Shown here piece by piece: positions 34,195 through 42,234 of a stretch of 64,000 nucleotides of DNA. The notes below the pieces were generated by a model. That model did not search any database, was not told where the DNA came from, and saw only the letters and a program-made list of their open reading frames with translations. The DNA is from Sandarakinorhabdus glacialis (GTDB taxonomy: Bacteria; Pseudomonadota; Alphaproteobacteria; Sphingomonadales; Sphingomonadaceae), in NCBI RefSeq assembly GCF_014643455.1, contig NZ_BMJM01000001.1, positions 62,001 through 126,000 of the forward strand. Direction: 5' to 3'. Positions within the stretch are counted from its first letter, which is position 1. Each line of letters starts with the position of its first letter. A program made the position numbers and the translations under genes.

Positions 34195-36891
34195 ATGGCG
34201 ATCACAGCCGCAGAGGTTGAGGCCAATGGCTGGGTGCTGCGCATCACGCTGACGGGTGCGCTGGGTGATTTCGGATCGTATGTGCTCGATCCGAGCGGGG
34301 CGCCGCGGGTGGTCTTGACGTCGTCGCATGCGGGATTTACGGCGGCCGGCGGGGCGGCTGTCGCGGGGACGATGGTGCGGCAAACGCCGGTAGGGCATCC
34401 GGTGCGGTTGCCGGTCAACCCGTTGTCGCCGCTCGTCAAGGTTATCGACGAGACCGACCTGGGGGGTGGGGTGATCCGGTGCCGGCTGGCGTTGGCGGAA
34501 TGGATATATGCGACCGATACCGGGCTGTCGCTGGCGGTGATGGCGGGGTGGCGGAGCGGCGAGGTGACGGCTTCGGGAATTGCTGTCGCCAATGGGAGCA
34601 CGATCGCGGCGCCGGTGCCGATCTTTCGCTGGGCGCTTGCGCCGTATGAGGTGACGGCGGGAAGTTTTCGGCTGTCCCTGTTTGTGGCCAGCCATCATCC
34701 GGTCGGGTTCGATCCGGTTGCCGGGGTCAAGTTTTTTGCCACCGATGGCGTCAATACGCGGACGGCGTGGCAGACGAGCCTGTCGACCGACGACAGTTAT
34801 GGCGACAATCTGCGCTGTTACAGTGCGATCATCGATCCAGGGGCGGCAACGGCGCTGACGGCGGGGCTGCTGCGCTGCGATGCCGAGGTTTATCCGTTCC
34901 TGGGGGCGATGCGATCGACCGATACCGCGGGAACGCGGTCGATGTCGGGGCTGAACCTCGCGGGATATGGCAATGCGGCGGCGACGCCTTTCGTGATCGG
35001 GCATGATCCGCTGGGGACGCGGTATTCGAACCAGTTTGCCTTCGTCGATGCGGTCAGCGGCACGACGACGGCAAGTGCGGCGATGATCGGGGCGACCTGG
35101 GCGGCGGCAAAGGCGGTGGCGGGGGCGTCGCGGCCCAGGGATGCGCAGACGGCTTTGCAGGCGGCGAAGCTGAAGCTGCGGGCGTTGCCGGCGGCGAATG
35201 GCGGGGCCGCGGCGGCGCAGTCGGTCGATGGCTTGCGGATCCGCTTTGCCGCGGGAACGCATGTCGGTCTGGGGGGGGCGGCGGTGGTGACGACGGGCAT
35301 CACCTGCACCGAAATTCCGGTCAGCTATGAGGGCGATCCCGACGATCCGAACCCGCGGGTCAACTGTGTCTTGCAGACAGGGGTGCAGGTCAATCCGCGC
35401 ATCATTCGGGCGCGGTGGCGCAACCTGGCGCTGGAGATCGGCGGCACCAGTTTTGCCGGGTCGATGCTTGCCTATAATTTCTTCGACAATATCGAGATGC
35501 GCGGCAAGGCTGGCAGCGAGACGGCGATCAATGCGCCGTTCCTTGCCAGTGCGGTCGCCGGCAACTGGCATTTGTGCGTGACGCGCTCGCGATTGTGGCG
35601 GACGGGGTGGGACCTGAACCGCGGTAACAGCGGGGTCGGGTTGCTGCGCGGCAGTGCGTTCAGCCGGCGCGCTGCTGCCACGACGATCCTGAAGAACCGC
35701 TGGATCCCGGTCGGCGAGGATGGTTTTTCGAGCGGCACCGGCGAGGGCATCTCGACTTGGCAGACATCGACGCAGATCGGTGCGGTGGAGGATTTCGTCG
35801 TCGCTTTCAACGATATGCGCAGCATTTCGGCGGGGCAGGGGCTGACCATTTATGCGCCGCCGGCGGCGACGGTGTCGGGAACACTAAACCCGAGCCACCG
35901 CCGCCATGCCGTCATCAACAATGTCTTCGAGCGGATTACCGCGACGAGCGACAATATGTGGAGTTACGGCGAAGGCGCGCTGCGGACGATCAGTTACCTG
36001 GTGGTCGAGGGCAATACCGTGGCGGGGGCGGGGTACAACGCGTTTTACTCCGATCCCAAGCCGCTCAATCCGACTGAGGCCGACACGCTTTACAACGAGG
36101 CGTTCGTCATCCGCCACGCCAACAATGCGGTCGACCGCAACGCTTCGAAGCAGGACGATTTCAACGATCCCGACACGGCGACGGCACGCGGCGGCGGTGC
36201 GCACGGTTATCGCCCCCAGATGATCCATGCCTGGGGACCGCATATGGGGGTCGGCATGGAGGGCCATGTCGATTGCTCGCGGTCGGGCACCTGGGCCAAT
36301 TTCCGGCGGGATTTTGCCGGCATTCGGGGGGTGCAGTTTGCCGGACCGACGGCGCCGGGGTGGACCGACGACCGCTCCGAACGAGGTAGCAATACCGGGC
36401 AGGGCAATTACCTGCCGGTGGCGGGATCTGTGTTTGCCGGGCGGGTGATGCGCGGCAACAGCGATCGGGACTGGGCGGGCAATCCGCGCCGGGCCGGAGG
36501 CTTTGCCGGGGCGTTCGAGCCGCTGGCTTCGACTGATACGGCCCTGGTCCCGGGCAATGCGCGACCGGCGCACAGCGTGGGCGGGGCAGCGACCGGATGG
36601 TCGGGATCGATCGCGCCGCATGGCGGGCGATCGGCGCACCTGGCGGGGGTGGCGGCCTTTGGGTGGGCGGGCGGATTGGCGCCGGCAGCGGCGCGGATGG
36701 CGGAGCGGTCGGGGATGCCGGCGCTCGTCAACGGCGCTGTGCCGGTGCTTTCGGTGGCTCCGGGGGCGGCGCGGCAGGCGATGGCTTCGGGGATGACTTC
36801 GGTGCTGCCGGGGGTGTCGCCGCCGGGCGCGGTGGCGGCGTTGCGGGTGCTGCTCGTGCGCCGTGACCCGCGCCGCATTTCGATCAATTGA
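34195..36891 (+). CDS. Large unknown protein in the GTA cluster; beta-solenoid (spike-like) candidate
   Basis: 898 residues, no signal peptide. Residues about 1-330 are strand-rich with no known motif. Residues about 345-680 read like a right-handed beta-helix: IRARWRNLALEIGG, YNFFDNIEMRG, HAVINNVFERITATSDN, YLVVEGNTVAGAGYNAFYSD, AFVIRHANNAVDRN, with the recurring Asn/Gly turns of pectate-lyase or tailspike folds. The last 120 residues contain about four degenerate repeats of 22-26 residues (ARPAHSVGGAATGWSGSIAP, then GRSAHLAGVAAFGWAGGLAP and two weaker units). It stands where GTA clusters usually carry the head-tail adaptor. A capsid spike, decoration or glycan-binding role is inference; no catalytic residues are assigned. 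Confidence 0.7.
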   Translation: MAITAAEVEANGWVLRITLTGALGDFGSYVLDPSGAPRVVLTSSHAGFTAAGGAAVAGTMVRQTPVGHPVRLPVNPLSPLVKVIDETDLGGGVIRCRLALAEWIYATDTGLSLAVMAGWRSGEVTASGIAVANGSTIAAPVPIFRWALAPYEVTAGSFRLSLFVASHHPVGFDPVAGVKFFATDGVNTRTAWQTSLSTDDSYGDNLRCYSAIIDPGAATALTAGLLRCDAEVYPFLGAMRSTDTAGTRSMSGLNLAGYGNAAATPFVIGHDPLGTRYSNQFAFVDAVSGTTTASAAMIGATWAAAKAVAGASRPRDAQTALQAAKLKLRALPAANGGAAAAQSVDGLRIRFAAGTHVGLGGAAVVTTGITCTEIPVSYEGDPDDPNPRVNCVLQTGVQVNPRIIRARWRNLALEIGGTSFAGSMLAYNFFDNIEMRGKAGSETAINAPFLASAVAGNWHLCVTRSRLWRTGWDLNRGNSGVGLLRGSAFSRRAAATTILKNRWIPVGEDGFSSGTGEGISTWQTSTQIGAVEDFVVAFNDMRSISAGQGLTIYAPPAATVSGTLNPSHRRHAVINNVFERITATSDNMWSYGEGALRTISYLVVEGNTVAGAGYNAFYSDPKPLNPTEADTLYNEAFVIRHANNAVDRNASKQDDFNDPDTATARGGGAHGYRPQMIHAWGPHMGVGMEGHVDCSRSGTWANFRRDFAGIRGVQFAGPTAPGWTDDRSERGSNTGQGNYLPVAGSVFAGRVMRGNSDRDWAGNPRRAGGFAGAFEPLASTDTALVPGNARPAHSVGGAATGWSGSIAPHGGRSAHLAGVAAFGWAGGLAPAAARMAERSGMPALVNGAVPVLSVAPGAARQAMASGMTSVLPGVSPPGAVAALRVLLVRRDPRRISIN

Positions 36892-36909
36892 ACCAGAAGG
36901 ATCAGGGTG

Positions 36910-37278
36910 ATGGCAAAATTTGCAAGCAATGACGTGCTCGATGGCAGCCTGTTGGTGGTCCGGTCGGCGACGCGGATGGTGGCGGTGAGCGGCCAGCCCG
37001 GCAGCTTTGCCGCGGCGGTTGCCGGGCGACTGACCGAGGCGGCGATGACGACCGCCGATTTTGCGCTGGCGGCGGGTGATATCTCGGGCCGCAAGATCGG
37101 CGTTGCGGCGCGATCGGGGCTGGCGGTGATCGCCGCCGGGACTGCCGACCATGTTGCGTTGATCGACGATGCCGGATCGCGGCTGTTGTACGTGACGACG
37201 TGCCCGGCGCAGGCGCTGGCTGCCGGCGGGACAGTCAGCATCGCCGGATGGAGCGTCGAGGTCGGCGCGCCGGCCTGA
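36910..37278 (+). CDS. Small phage-type structural protein candidate, unknown function
   Basis: 122 residues from ATG 36910 (GTG three bases earlier also possible), behind AGAAGGATC. The protein is mostly beta: MAKFASNDVLDGSLLVVRSA, then GDISGRKIGVAARSGLAVIA and a conserved-looking TADHVALIDDAGSRLLYVTT. I recall this pattern from tail or decoration genes of sphingomonad and other alphaproteobacterial siphophages, but cannot name the family. It travels with the 898-residue gene and the 21-codon remnant, suggesting one imported phage module. Confidence 0.65.
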   Translation: MAKFASNDVLDGSLLVVRSATRMVAVSGQPGSFAAAVAGRLTEAAMTTADFALAAGDISGRKIGVAARSGLAVIAAGTADHVALIDDAGSRLLYVTTCPAQALAAGGTVSIAGWSVEVGAPA

Positions 37279-37321
37279 TCGTGCCTGGCGGATCGGTGCA
37301 ACGACGGACAGGAGGTGATCG

Positions 37322-37387
37322 GTGGCGATCTTTGTGAAGGATCCGGCGGCGGCGGTCGATTATGCGATCGATTGGTCGGCCGGGTAG
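37322..37387 (+). pseudogene. Truncated phage fiber-tail adaptor-like gene (21 codons left)
   Basis: GTG 37322 has an excellent Shine-Dalgarno (GGAGG at 37311-37315, six-base spacing), but the reading frame stops after 21 codons: AIFVKDPAAAVDYAIDWSAG. The VKDP..A..DY..DW pattern is, from memory, the start of a phage protein of about 100 residues or more encoded between capsid and connector genes. The stop codon lies where a type II repeat begins (37389), so the remainder has been lost, probably with the arrival of the repeat. It may also be a functional micro-ORF kept for coupling; less likely. Confidence 0.55.
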
Positions 37388-37388
37388 T

Positions 37389-37450
37389 GCCCCCTCACCC
37401 GGGCCGCGCAAAGATGCGCGTCTCTCGACCTCTCCCGCGAGGGGAGAGGT
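37389..37450. repeat. Intergenic palindromic repeat, type II copy
   Basis: CCCCCTCACCCGGGC, variable hairpin CGCGCA-AAGA-TGCGCG (37405-37420), TCTCTCGA, then CCTCTCCC-GCGA-GGGGAGAGG. It begins at the stop of the 21-codon remnant and ends just ahead of the Shine-Dalgarno of the head closure gene. Confidence 0.8.
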
Positions 37451-37467
37451 GAAGGAAGGATCGACAG

Positions 37468-37791
37468 ATGGATGAGCTTTCGGGCGCGCTGGTCGAGCGC
37501 GTCGGGGTCGAGGCGTGGGTGGATGGGCGCGGGGATGCCGGCGAGGTGGCGGGTTTCTGGCAACCTGGTGTGACGGTGTTTGCGGCGGTGGTGCCCGATC
37601 CGGGCGGCGGCGCCAGCGAGGGCGGGGCGCGGCGGTCGCGGCGGCGGTGGCGGGTGACCCTGCGCGCGCCGGTGGCAGTGTCGCTGACGTCGCAGTTGCG
37701 GTGGCGGAGCGAGGTGCTGGCGGTGCTGGCAGTGGAGAGCGATCCGCGGCGAAGCGACCGGGTTGTGCTGCGGTGCGAGGTGCGGCCGTGA
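37468..37791 (+). CDS. Head closure/head-tail joining protein (GTA gp7 position)
   Basis: 107 residues. The C-terminal half (RWRVTLRAPVAVSLTSQLRW then VLAVLAVESDPRRSDRVVLR) matches the Phage_H_T_join/SPP1 gp16-like pattern, a small beta-barrel that plugs the portal-adaptor channel and joins the tail. N-terminal part (LVERVGVEAWVDGRGDAGEV) less conserved. ATG follows GAAGGA. Stop overlaps next start (GTGA). The adaptor gene that normally precedes it is not found. Confidence 0.72.
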   Translation: MDELSGALVERVGVEAWVDGRGDAGEVAGFWQPGVTVFAAVVPDPGGGASEGGARRSRRRWRVTLRAPVAVSLTSQLRWRSEVLAVLAVESDPRRSDRVVLRCEVRP

Positions 37792-38033
37792 GTTCGTTGG
37801 CTCTGGCTCGCGGGCTTGGCGCGGCGGCGGTGGTTGCTGCCGAGGGTGCGGTGATAGCGGCGCGGGAGCGACTGGCGACCCGGGCGGCGGCGGCGCTGCC
37901 CGACGCGGCGATCGACGTCGGCAGCGATGCGGTGCGGGTGACGGGGCCGGGGTTGGTGGCGCGGGCTTTCGGCAGCCGGCGGCGGGCGGCGGACCCGCGC
38001 TTGCTGGGGCTGGTTCGGGGAGACGGGGCATGA
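37788..38033 (+). CDS. Small unknown protein of the GTA cluster
   Basis: 81 residues from GTG 37788 (GTGA overlap with the preceding stop) to a stop overlapping the DUF3168 start (ATGA). Ala/Arg-rich: LARGLGAAAVVAAEGAVIAA then RERLATRAAAALPDAAID, with a more conserved-looking VRVTGPGLVARAFGSRRRAA. Position between head closure and DUF3168 could suit an HK97 gp10-like tail-completion protein, but it is too short and no motif confirms this. Confidence 0.6.
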   Translation: MSSLALARGLGAAAVVAAEGAVIAARERLATRAAAALPDAAIDVGSDAVRVTGPGLVARAFGSRRRAADPRLLGLVRGDGA

Positions 38034-38416
38034 GCGCAAGCCTGGCTTTGCAGCGGATGTTGGTGACGGCACTGTCCGGCGTCGGCGGCGTGAGCGGGAT
38101 TTACGACGGGCCACCCGTCGATGCGGCGCCGCCCTATCTGGTTATCGGGCCCGACCTGATGACCGACTGGAGCACGAAGACCGAGATTGGCCATGAGCAT
38201 CGGCTGTCGGTGACGGCCTGGGATGCGGGGCCGGGGACGACGGCGGCGAAATCCATCATGGGCGCGGTCGAGACGGCGGTGACTGCGATGGCGGGTAGCC
38301 GGGATGGGCATCGGGTCGTTTCGGCGAAGTTGCTGCGCGGTTTCGTGCTGACCGACGCCGAGGGCTGGACGCAAGCCGTGACCGAGTTCCGGCTTCGGAC
38401 ATCGGCAAATATTTAA
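38030..38416 (+). CDS. DUF3168 tail terminator-like protein (GTA gp8)
   Basis: 128 residues. DUF3168 pattern: LQRMLVTALSGVGGVSGIYD, GPPVDAAPPYLVIGPDLMTD, GHEHRLSVTAWDAGPG and the C-terminal GWTQAVTEFRLRTS. In RcGTA this slot is the tail terminator that caps the tail tube and meets the head. Coupled to the previous gene; a gap of 17 bases with AAAAGGG precedes the major tail gene. Confidence 0.83.
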   Translation: MSASLALQRMLVTALSGVGGVSGIYDGPPVDAAPPYLVIGPDLMTDWSTKTEIGHEHRLSVTAWDAGPGTTAAKSIMGAVETAVTAMAGSRDGHRVVSAKLLRGFVLTDAEGWTQAVTEFRLRTSANI

Positions 38417-38433
38417 CCGAAAAGGGTGAGACT

Positions 38434-38841
38434 ATGGCGATCGAAAAAGGCAGCGCATTTCTGTTGAAGGTCGGCAATGGCGCGTCGCCGGCGGTGTTCA
38501 CCACCGTGGCGGGGCTGCGCACGTCGCAGCTGAGCGTCAACGCCGAGACGGTGGTGGTGACCAACCAGGGATCGGGCGGGTGGCGCGAATTGCTGTCGGG
38601 CGCCGGGGTGCGATCGGTATCGCTGAGCGGTTCCGGGGTGTTCACCGGGTCGGTCGCCGAGGCGCGGGTGAAGGCCAATGCGCTGTCGGGGGTGATCGAT
38701 GATTACCAGGTCAGCTTCGAGAGCGGCGAGACGGTGACGGCGAAGTTCCTGATCACGCGCCTCGATTACGCCGGGGATTTCAATGGGGAGCGGACTTACA
38801 CGCTGGCGCTGGAGAGCTCCGGCGCGGTGGTGACGGCGTGA
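38434..38841 (+). CDS. Major tail protein, TP901-1 family (GTA gp9)
   Basis: 135 residues. Typical: EKGSAFLLKVGNGASPAVFT, VVVTNQGSGGWRELLSGAGV, RSVSLSGSGVFTGSVAEARV and the C-terminal FNGERTYTLALESSGAVV. Forms the tail tube. Good Shine-Dalgarno (AAAAGGGTG). Stop overlaps gp10 start (GTGA). Confidence 0.92.
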   Translation: MAIEKGSAFLLKVGNGASPAVFTTVAGLRTSQLSVNAETVVVTNQGSGGWRELLSGAGVRSVSLSGSGVFTGSVAEARVKANALSGVIDDYQVSFESGETVTAKFLITRLDYAGDFNGERTYTLALESSGAVVTA

Positions 38842-39146
38842 GCGCGAACCCCGCGCGAGGGGAAGCGGCGCTGGTGCTGGGCGGCGAGACGATCGTGCTG
38901 CGGCCGAGTTTTGCGGCGTTGATGGCGGTGGAGGCTGAACTGGGGCCGTTGTTTGCACTGGTCGAGCGGGCGGCGGCGGGCGGGCTGGGGTTGGGCGAGA
39001 TGATCGCGTTGCTTTGGCATTGCCGGTTCGGTGCGCCTGCCGGGCTGGAGCGCGCGGTTTTTGCCGAGCGGCTGGTCGAAAGCGGGCTGGCGGGGGCGAC
39101 GCCGGCGCTGCGGGTGTTGCTGGGCCAGATCCTGGCGGGGCGGTGA
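38838..39146 (+). CDS. GTA tail protein gp10 (GTA family, tail chaperone-like)
   Basis: 102 residues from GTG 38838. Pattern GEAALVLGGETIVLRPSFAA, LMAVEAELGPLFALVERAAA, LGEMIALLWHCRF and the closing ALRVLLGQILAG is that of the GTA gp10 family, the counterpart of siphophage tail assembly chaperone G. Overlaps the next gene (GTGA). Confidence 0.87.
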   Translation: MSANPARGEAALVLGGETIVLRPSFAALMAVEAELGPLFALVERAAAGGLGLGEMIALLWHCRFGAPAGLERAVFAERLVESGLAGATPALRVLLGQILAGR

Positions 39147-39352
39147 GTTTGGCGGCGATGCGCTTCGAGGCTGCGGCGCGGCAGGCGGCGCGGGTGGCGG
39201 CGGCGCTGCTCGGGTGGCGGCCGGGCGAGTTCTGGGCGGCGACACCCGAGGATTTGCGCAATGCGCTCGGGCTCGGGCTGGATGGCGGGGCGACGCCGGC
39301 GACGGGCGAACTGCTGGCACGATTGATGGAGGCGTTTCCCGATGAGCGGTGA
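39143..39352 (+). CDS. Tail assembly chaperone-like protein (GTA gp10.1, rcc01693-type)
   Basis: 69 residues from GTG 39143. Contains QAARVAAALLGWRPGEFWAA then TPEDLRNALGLGL, the signature of the small protein between gp10 and the tape measure (phage tail assembly chaperone-like). Likely equivalent of the GT product in siphophages, here a separate overlapping gene. Its 3' end overlaps the tape measure start by 11 bases. Confidence 0.82.
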   Translation: MSLAAMRFEAAARQAARVAAALLGWRPGEFWAATPEDLRNALGLGLDGGATPATGELLARLMEAFPDER

Positions 39353-39962
39353 TGGGGTTGATCTCGATACGCTGGTGATCCGCGTGCGCGCCGATACCAG
39401 CGGGTTCCTGGCGGGCGTCGGCGATATTCGGCGTGAGCTCGATGGGCCGCTGGCGCAGGGCGTCGAGCGCGCCGGGGGCAGCATCGAGCGCGCCTTGGCC
39501 AGGGCCACGGTAACGGGCAAGTTCGGCTTCGAGGATTTGCGGCGGACGGCACTGACGGCGCTGGCGGATATCGCGGCGAGCGCGGTGAAGGCGGATATCG
39601 GGGCGCTGTTCGGGGGTGGCGGTGGCGGCAATGGCGGCGTTGGCGATCGCGGCGGCGGTTCCGGCGGGGCGGGGTTGCTGGGTTCGCTGGCGGCATTGGT
39701 GGGCGGCATCTTCGGCGGCAAGCCGGGGCGGGCGACGGGTGGGGCCGTGACTGGCGGCAGTGCCTATCTGGTTGGCGAGCGGGGGCCGGAAATGTTCGTG
39801 CCGACCTCGGCCGGGCGGATCGAAACCGGCGGCGGCGGGCGCGCGGTGAGTGTGACGGTCAACGTCGCGGCGCCGCGCGAGGCAACGGCGGCGGTGATGC
39901 GGCAAACGGGCGCGCAGGTGGCGCGGGCGGTGCGGCAGGCATTGGCGAGGGCGGACGCATGA
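39342..39962 (+). CDS. Short tail tape measure protein (GTA gp11)
   Basis: 206 residues, about the length of RcGTA gp11 and far shorter than phage tape measures, in keeping with a short tail. LVIRVRADTSGFLAGVGDIR at the N-terminus, a Gly-rich hydrophobic middle (about 85-125), then GRATGGAVTGGSAYLVGERG and PEMFVPTSAGRI, the usual lambda-family C-terminal motif. Overlaps the next gene (ATGA). Confidence 0.85.
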   Translation: MSGDGVDLDTLVIRVRADTSGFLAGVGDIRRELDGPLAQGVERAGGSIERALARATVTGKFGFEDLRRTALTALADIAASAVKADIGALFGGGGGGNGGVGDRGGGSGGAGLLGSLAALVGGIFGGKPGRATGGAVTGGSAYLVGERGPEMFVPTSAGRIETGGGGRAVSVTVNVAAPREATAAVMRQTGAQVARAVRQALARADA

Positions 39963-41425
39963 TCGGCAATTGGCTGGCGGACGGGCCGAGCCGCGAGGTT
40001 TGGGCCAAGCGGTTCGATCCGCGGTACTGGACGGTCGATTTCCCGCGGCCGATGATGGCGGCGGTGACCACCGAGGGCGCCGATCGGCTGGTGATCGACC
40101 TGGCGTTCCTGCGCCGGGCGGATTTGGCGGGGTTGATCTGGGAGTCGGTCGACCGGTGGAGCCATGCCCTGCTCGCGCTGGAGACGGCGCGGGATTATCG
40201 CGGCACGGTGCTGGCGTTTCGCTGGCAGGCGGAGGGCGGGGTGATGACGCTCGATGCGGTTAACGGCCCGGTGCTGACGATCGAGGGGCGCGATGCGGCG
40301 GGAGCGGCGCGCAGCTGGTATGTGCGGCTGTGGAACTATGCGGTGGGTGCGCCGGACGACGCCGAGGTGGTGCTCGATTTCGATGCGCTGGTGGGCGGGT
40401 TCGCGTTGCCCGGCGAGGCGGATCCGGTGTGGGCGGGGGACGTCGACCGGATGTTCCTGTCGCTGGTGCCGGCCGGGTATGACCGGGTCGATGCGCCTTT
40501 GGCGGCGCCGGTTGCGGCGCGTGTCGTGCTGAGCGGGCTGCGCTGTGACGGGCCGGGATCGATGCTGAAGCGCGGCGACGCGTTCGTGCCGCCGCATGGG
40601 CTGCGCATCTGTGGGGGGTATGACGACAGTTATAACCAGACGCCGGAGCGGCTGGTCGAGGCGATGTTTGCGCTCGGGTATCGCGGGGCGCTGGTCCATT
40701 ATGTCGGGATGAGCCATTTTCCGGGGCTGGCCTGGGATGGGGCGCGGTATGTCGTCGATCCGGGCGTGCTGCTGTGTGGGCCAGCGCTGGCATGGCACCG
40801 GGATTTCATGGCGCGGGCGGCGGCGTTGGGGTTTTCGGTGATCGTGTCGCTGTCGTTCGAACTGCTCGACCAGCATTGCCCGGATGATTGGGCACAGCGG
40901 ACAGCGGATGGCGGGCGGGCGGCGACGGGATATGTGCCGCCTTCGACATTGCTGTCGCCGGCGCATGGCGGGGCGATGGCCTGGCTGGGCACGGTGGCGG
41001 CGGCGTTCATGGCGATGGCGTCGCGGTTCCAGATCGGCGAGCCCTGGTGGTGGGTGGGGCCCGATTGGAGGCCATGCCTTTATGATGCGGCGACGGTTGC
41101 ATTGTATGCGGCCGAGACCGGGAGGGCGGCGCCGCTGATCCAGGACGTGCGGGCGGTGGCGGGTGCGGCGGAGCGCGACTATCTCGACTGGTGCGGCGTG
41201 CTGCTGGGGCGGGCGACACTGGCGCTGCGCGATGCGGTGGCGGCCGAGGAGACGCTGCTGCTGTTCTATGCGCCGCAGGTGCTGAATGCGGCGGCGCCCG
41301 AGCTGATCCGGGCGAATCTGCCGGCGGCGTGGGCGTGGCCGGCGTTCGATGTGCTGCAGCTCGAGGACTATGATTTCGTCACGCTGGGGGATGCCGGGGG
41401 CAGGCGCGGGCGCGGGCGGCGATAA
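39959..41425 (+). CDS. Tail sheath-like/TIM-barrel protein, N-terminal part of a DUF2460 fusion (frameshifted)
   Basis: 488 residues before a premature stop. N-terminal beta domain (NWLADGPSREVWAKRFDPRY, RYWTVDFPRPMMAAVTT) followed by a TIM-barrel-like region from about 215 (LRICGGYDDSYNQTPERLVE, RGALVHYVGMSHFPGL, GFSVIVSLSFELLDQHC, EPWWWVGPDWRPCLYDAATV, FDVLQLEDYDFVT). I recall sphingomonad GTA clusters carrying such non-contractile-sheath or TIM-barrel proteins fused to DUF2460. Here the frame is lost after LEDYDFVTLGDAG at a run of five G (41396-41400); restoring one base joins it to the next entry. RcGTA has only a free gp12 in this place. Confidence 0.75.
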   Translation: MIGNWLADGPSREVWAKRFDPRYWTVDFPRPMMAAVTTEGADRLVIDLAFLRRADLAGLIWESVDRWSHALLALETARDYRGTVLAFRWQAEGGVMTLDAVNGPVLTIEGRDAAGAARSWYVRLWNYAVGAPDDAEVVLDFDALVGGFALPGEADPVWAGDVDRMFLSLVPAGYDRVDAPLAAPVAARVVLSGLRCDGPGSMLKRGDAFVPPHGLRICGGYDDSYNQTPERLVEAMFALGYRGALVHYVGMSHFPGLAWDGARYVVDPGVLLCGPALAWHRDFMARAAALGFSVIVSLSFELLDQHCPDDWAQRTADGGRAATGYVPPSTLLSPAHGGAMAWLGTVAAAFMAMASRFQIGEPWWWVGPDWRPCLYDAATVALYAAETGRAAPLIQDVRAVAGAAERDYLDWCGVLLGRATLALRDAVAAEETLLLFYAPQVLNAAAPELIRANLPAAWAWPAFDVLQLEDYDFVTLGDAGGRRGRGRR

Positions 41426-42231
41426 GTGAACGGCTGGGGTATCCGGCGGCGCGGCAGCATTATTTTGCCGGGTTCGCGGTGGTGGCGGCGGATTGGGAGC
41501 GGATTGCGGCGGCAGCGGCCTCGTCGCTGACGCGCGGGGTGGCGGAGACGTTCGTGTGGGCGTGGCCGCAGGTGGCGCGCGATGGCTTTACGGCGTTCGA
41601 ACTGACGGCGGATGGGGAGAGTGATGTGACGGCTTTTCATGATGTGCTGTTTCCGCTGCAGCTTGGTTATGGCGCGGCGGGCGGCCCGGAATTTTCGACG
41701 CAGGTGGTGGTGACGGGATCGGGGCATGAGCAGCGCAACAGCCAATGGGCGGATGCGCGGCTTTATTATGATGCCGGGCTGGGGGTGCGGTCGGAGGCGG
41801 ACCTGTCGGCGTTGATCGCGTTTTTCCGGGCGCGGCGGGGGCAGGCGCACGGGTTTCGGTTCAGCGATCCGCTCGACCGGACTTCGGGAGAGGAGCAGCT
41901 GCTCGGGGTCGGCGATGGCGGGGCGACGCGGTTTGCGCTGGTCAAGCATTACGGCGAGGCGGGTGACCGGCAGACGCGGCGGATCACGCGGCCGGTGGCG
42001 GGCAGCGTTGTCGTGCGCGTTGGCGGTGCGGTGCGAATGCAGGGTTGGGCGCTGGGGGCGGGCGGGCATGTCGACTTCGAGGTGCCGCCGGCGGTCGGGG
42101 CGCCGGTGATGGCAGGCTTTGATTTCGATGTGCCGGTGCGCTTTGCCGCTGATCGGATCGATGTGTCGATCGCGGGTTGGCGCGCGGGGGAGCTGCCTTC
42201 GGTGCCGCTGGTCGAAGTTCGGGAGGATTAG
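41402..42231 (+). CDS. DUF2460 distal tail protein part (GTA gp12), downstream half of the broken fusion
   Basis: In the frame after the G-run the sequence reads AAISERLGYPAARQHYFAGF and GVAETFVWAWPQVARDGFTA, then the DUF2460 domain proper from about 41635: AFHDVLFPLQLGYGAAGGPE, QWADARLYYDAGLGVRSEAD, FFRARRGQAHGFRFSDPLDR. DUF2460 forms the distal tail ring that connects the tube to the baseplate hub. The first usable start inside this frame is GTG 41479; without the frame correction only a 250-residue piece would be made. The stop is followed within 4 bases by the DUF2163 start. Confidence 0.78.
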
Positions 42232-42234
42232 GCC

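Noticed and set aside
32857-35571. Open reading frame of 904 codons on the - strand across protease, capsid and 898-residue genes
   Set aside because: Arg/His/Pro-rich shadow of a supported capsid gene; no ribosome site and no conserved pattern.
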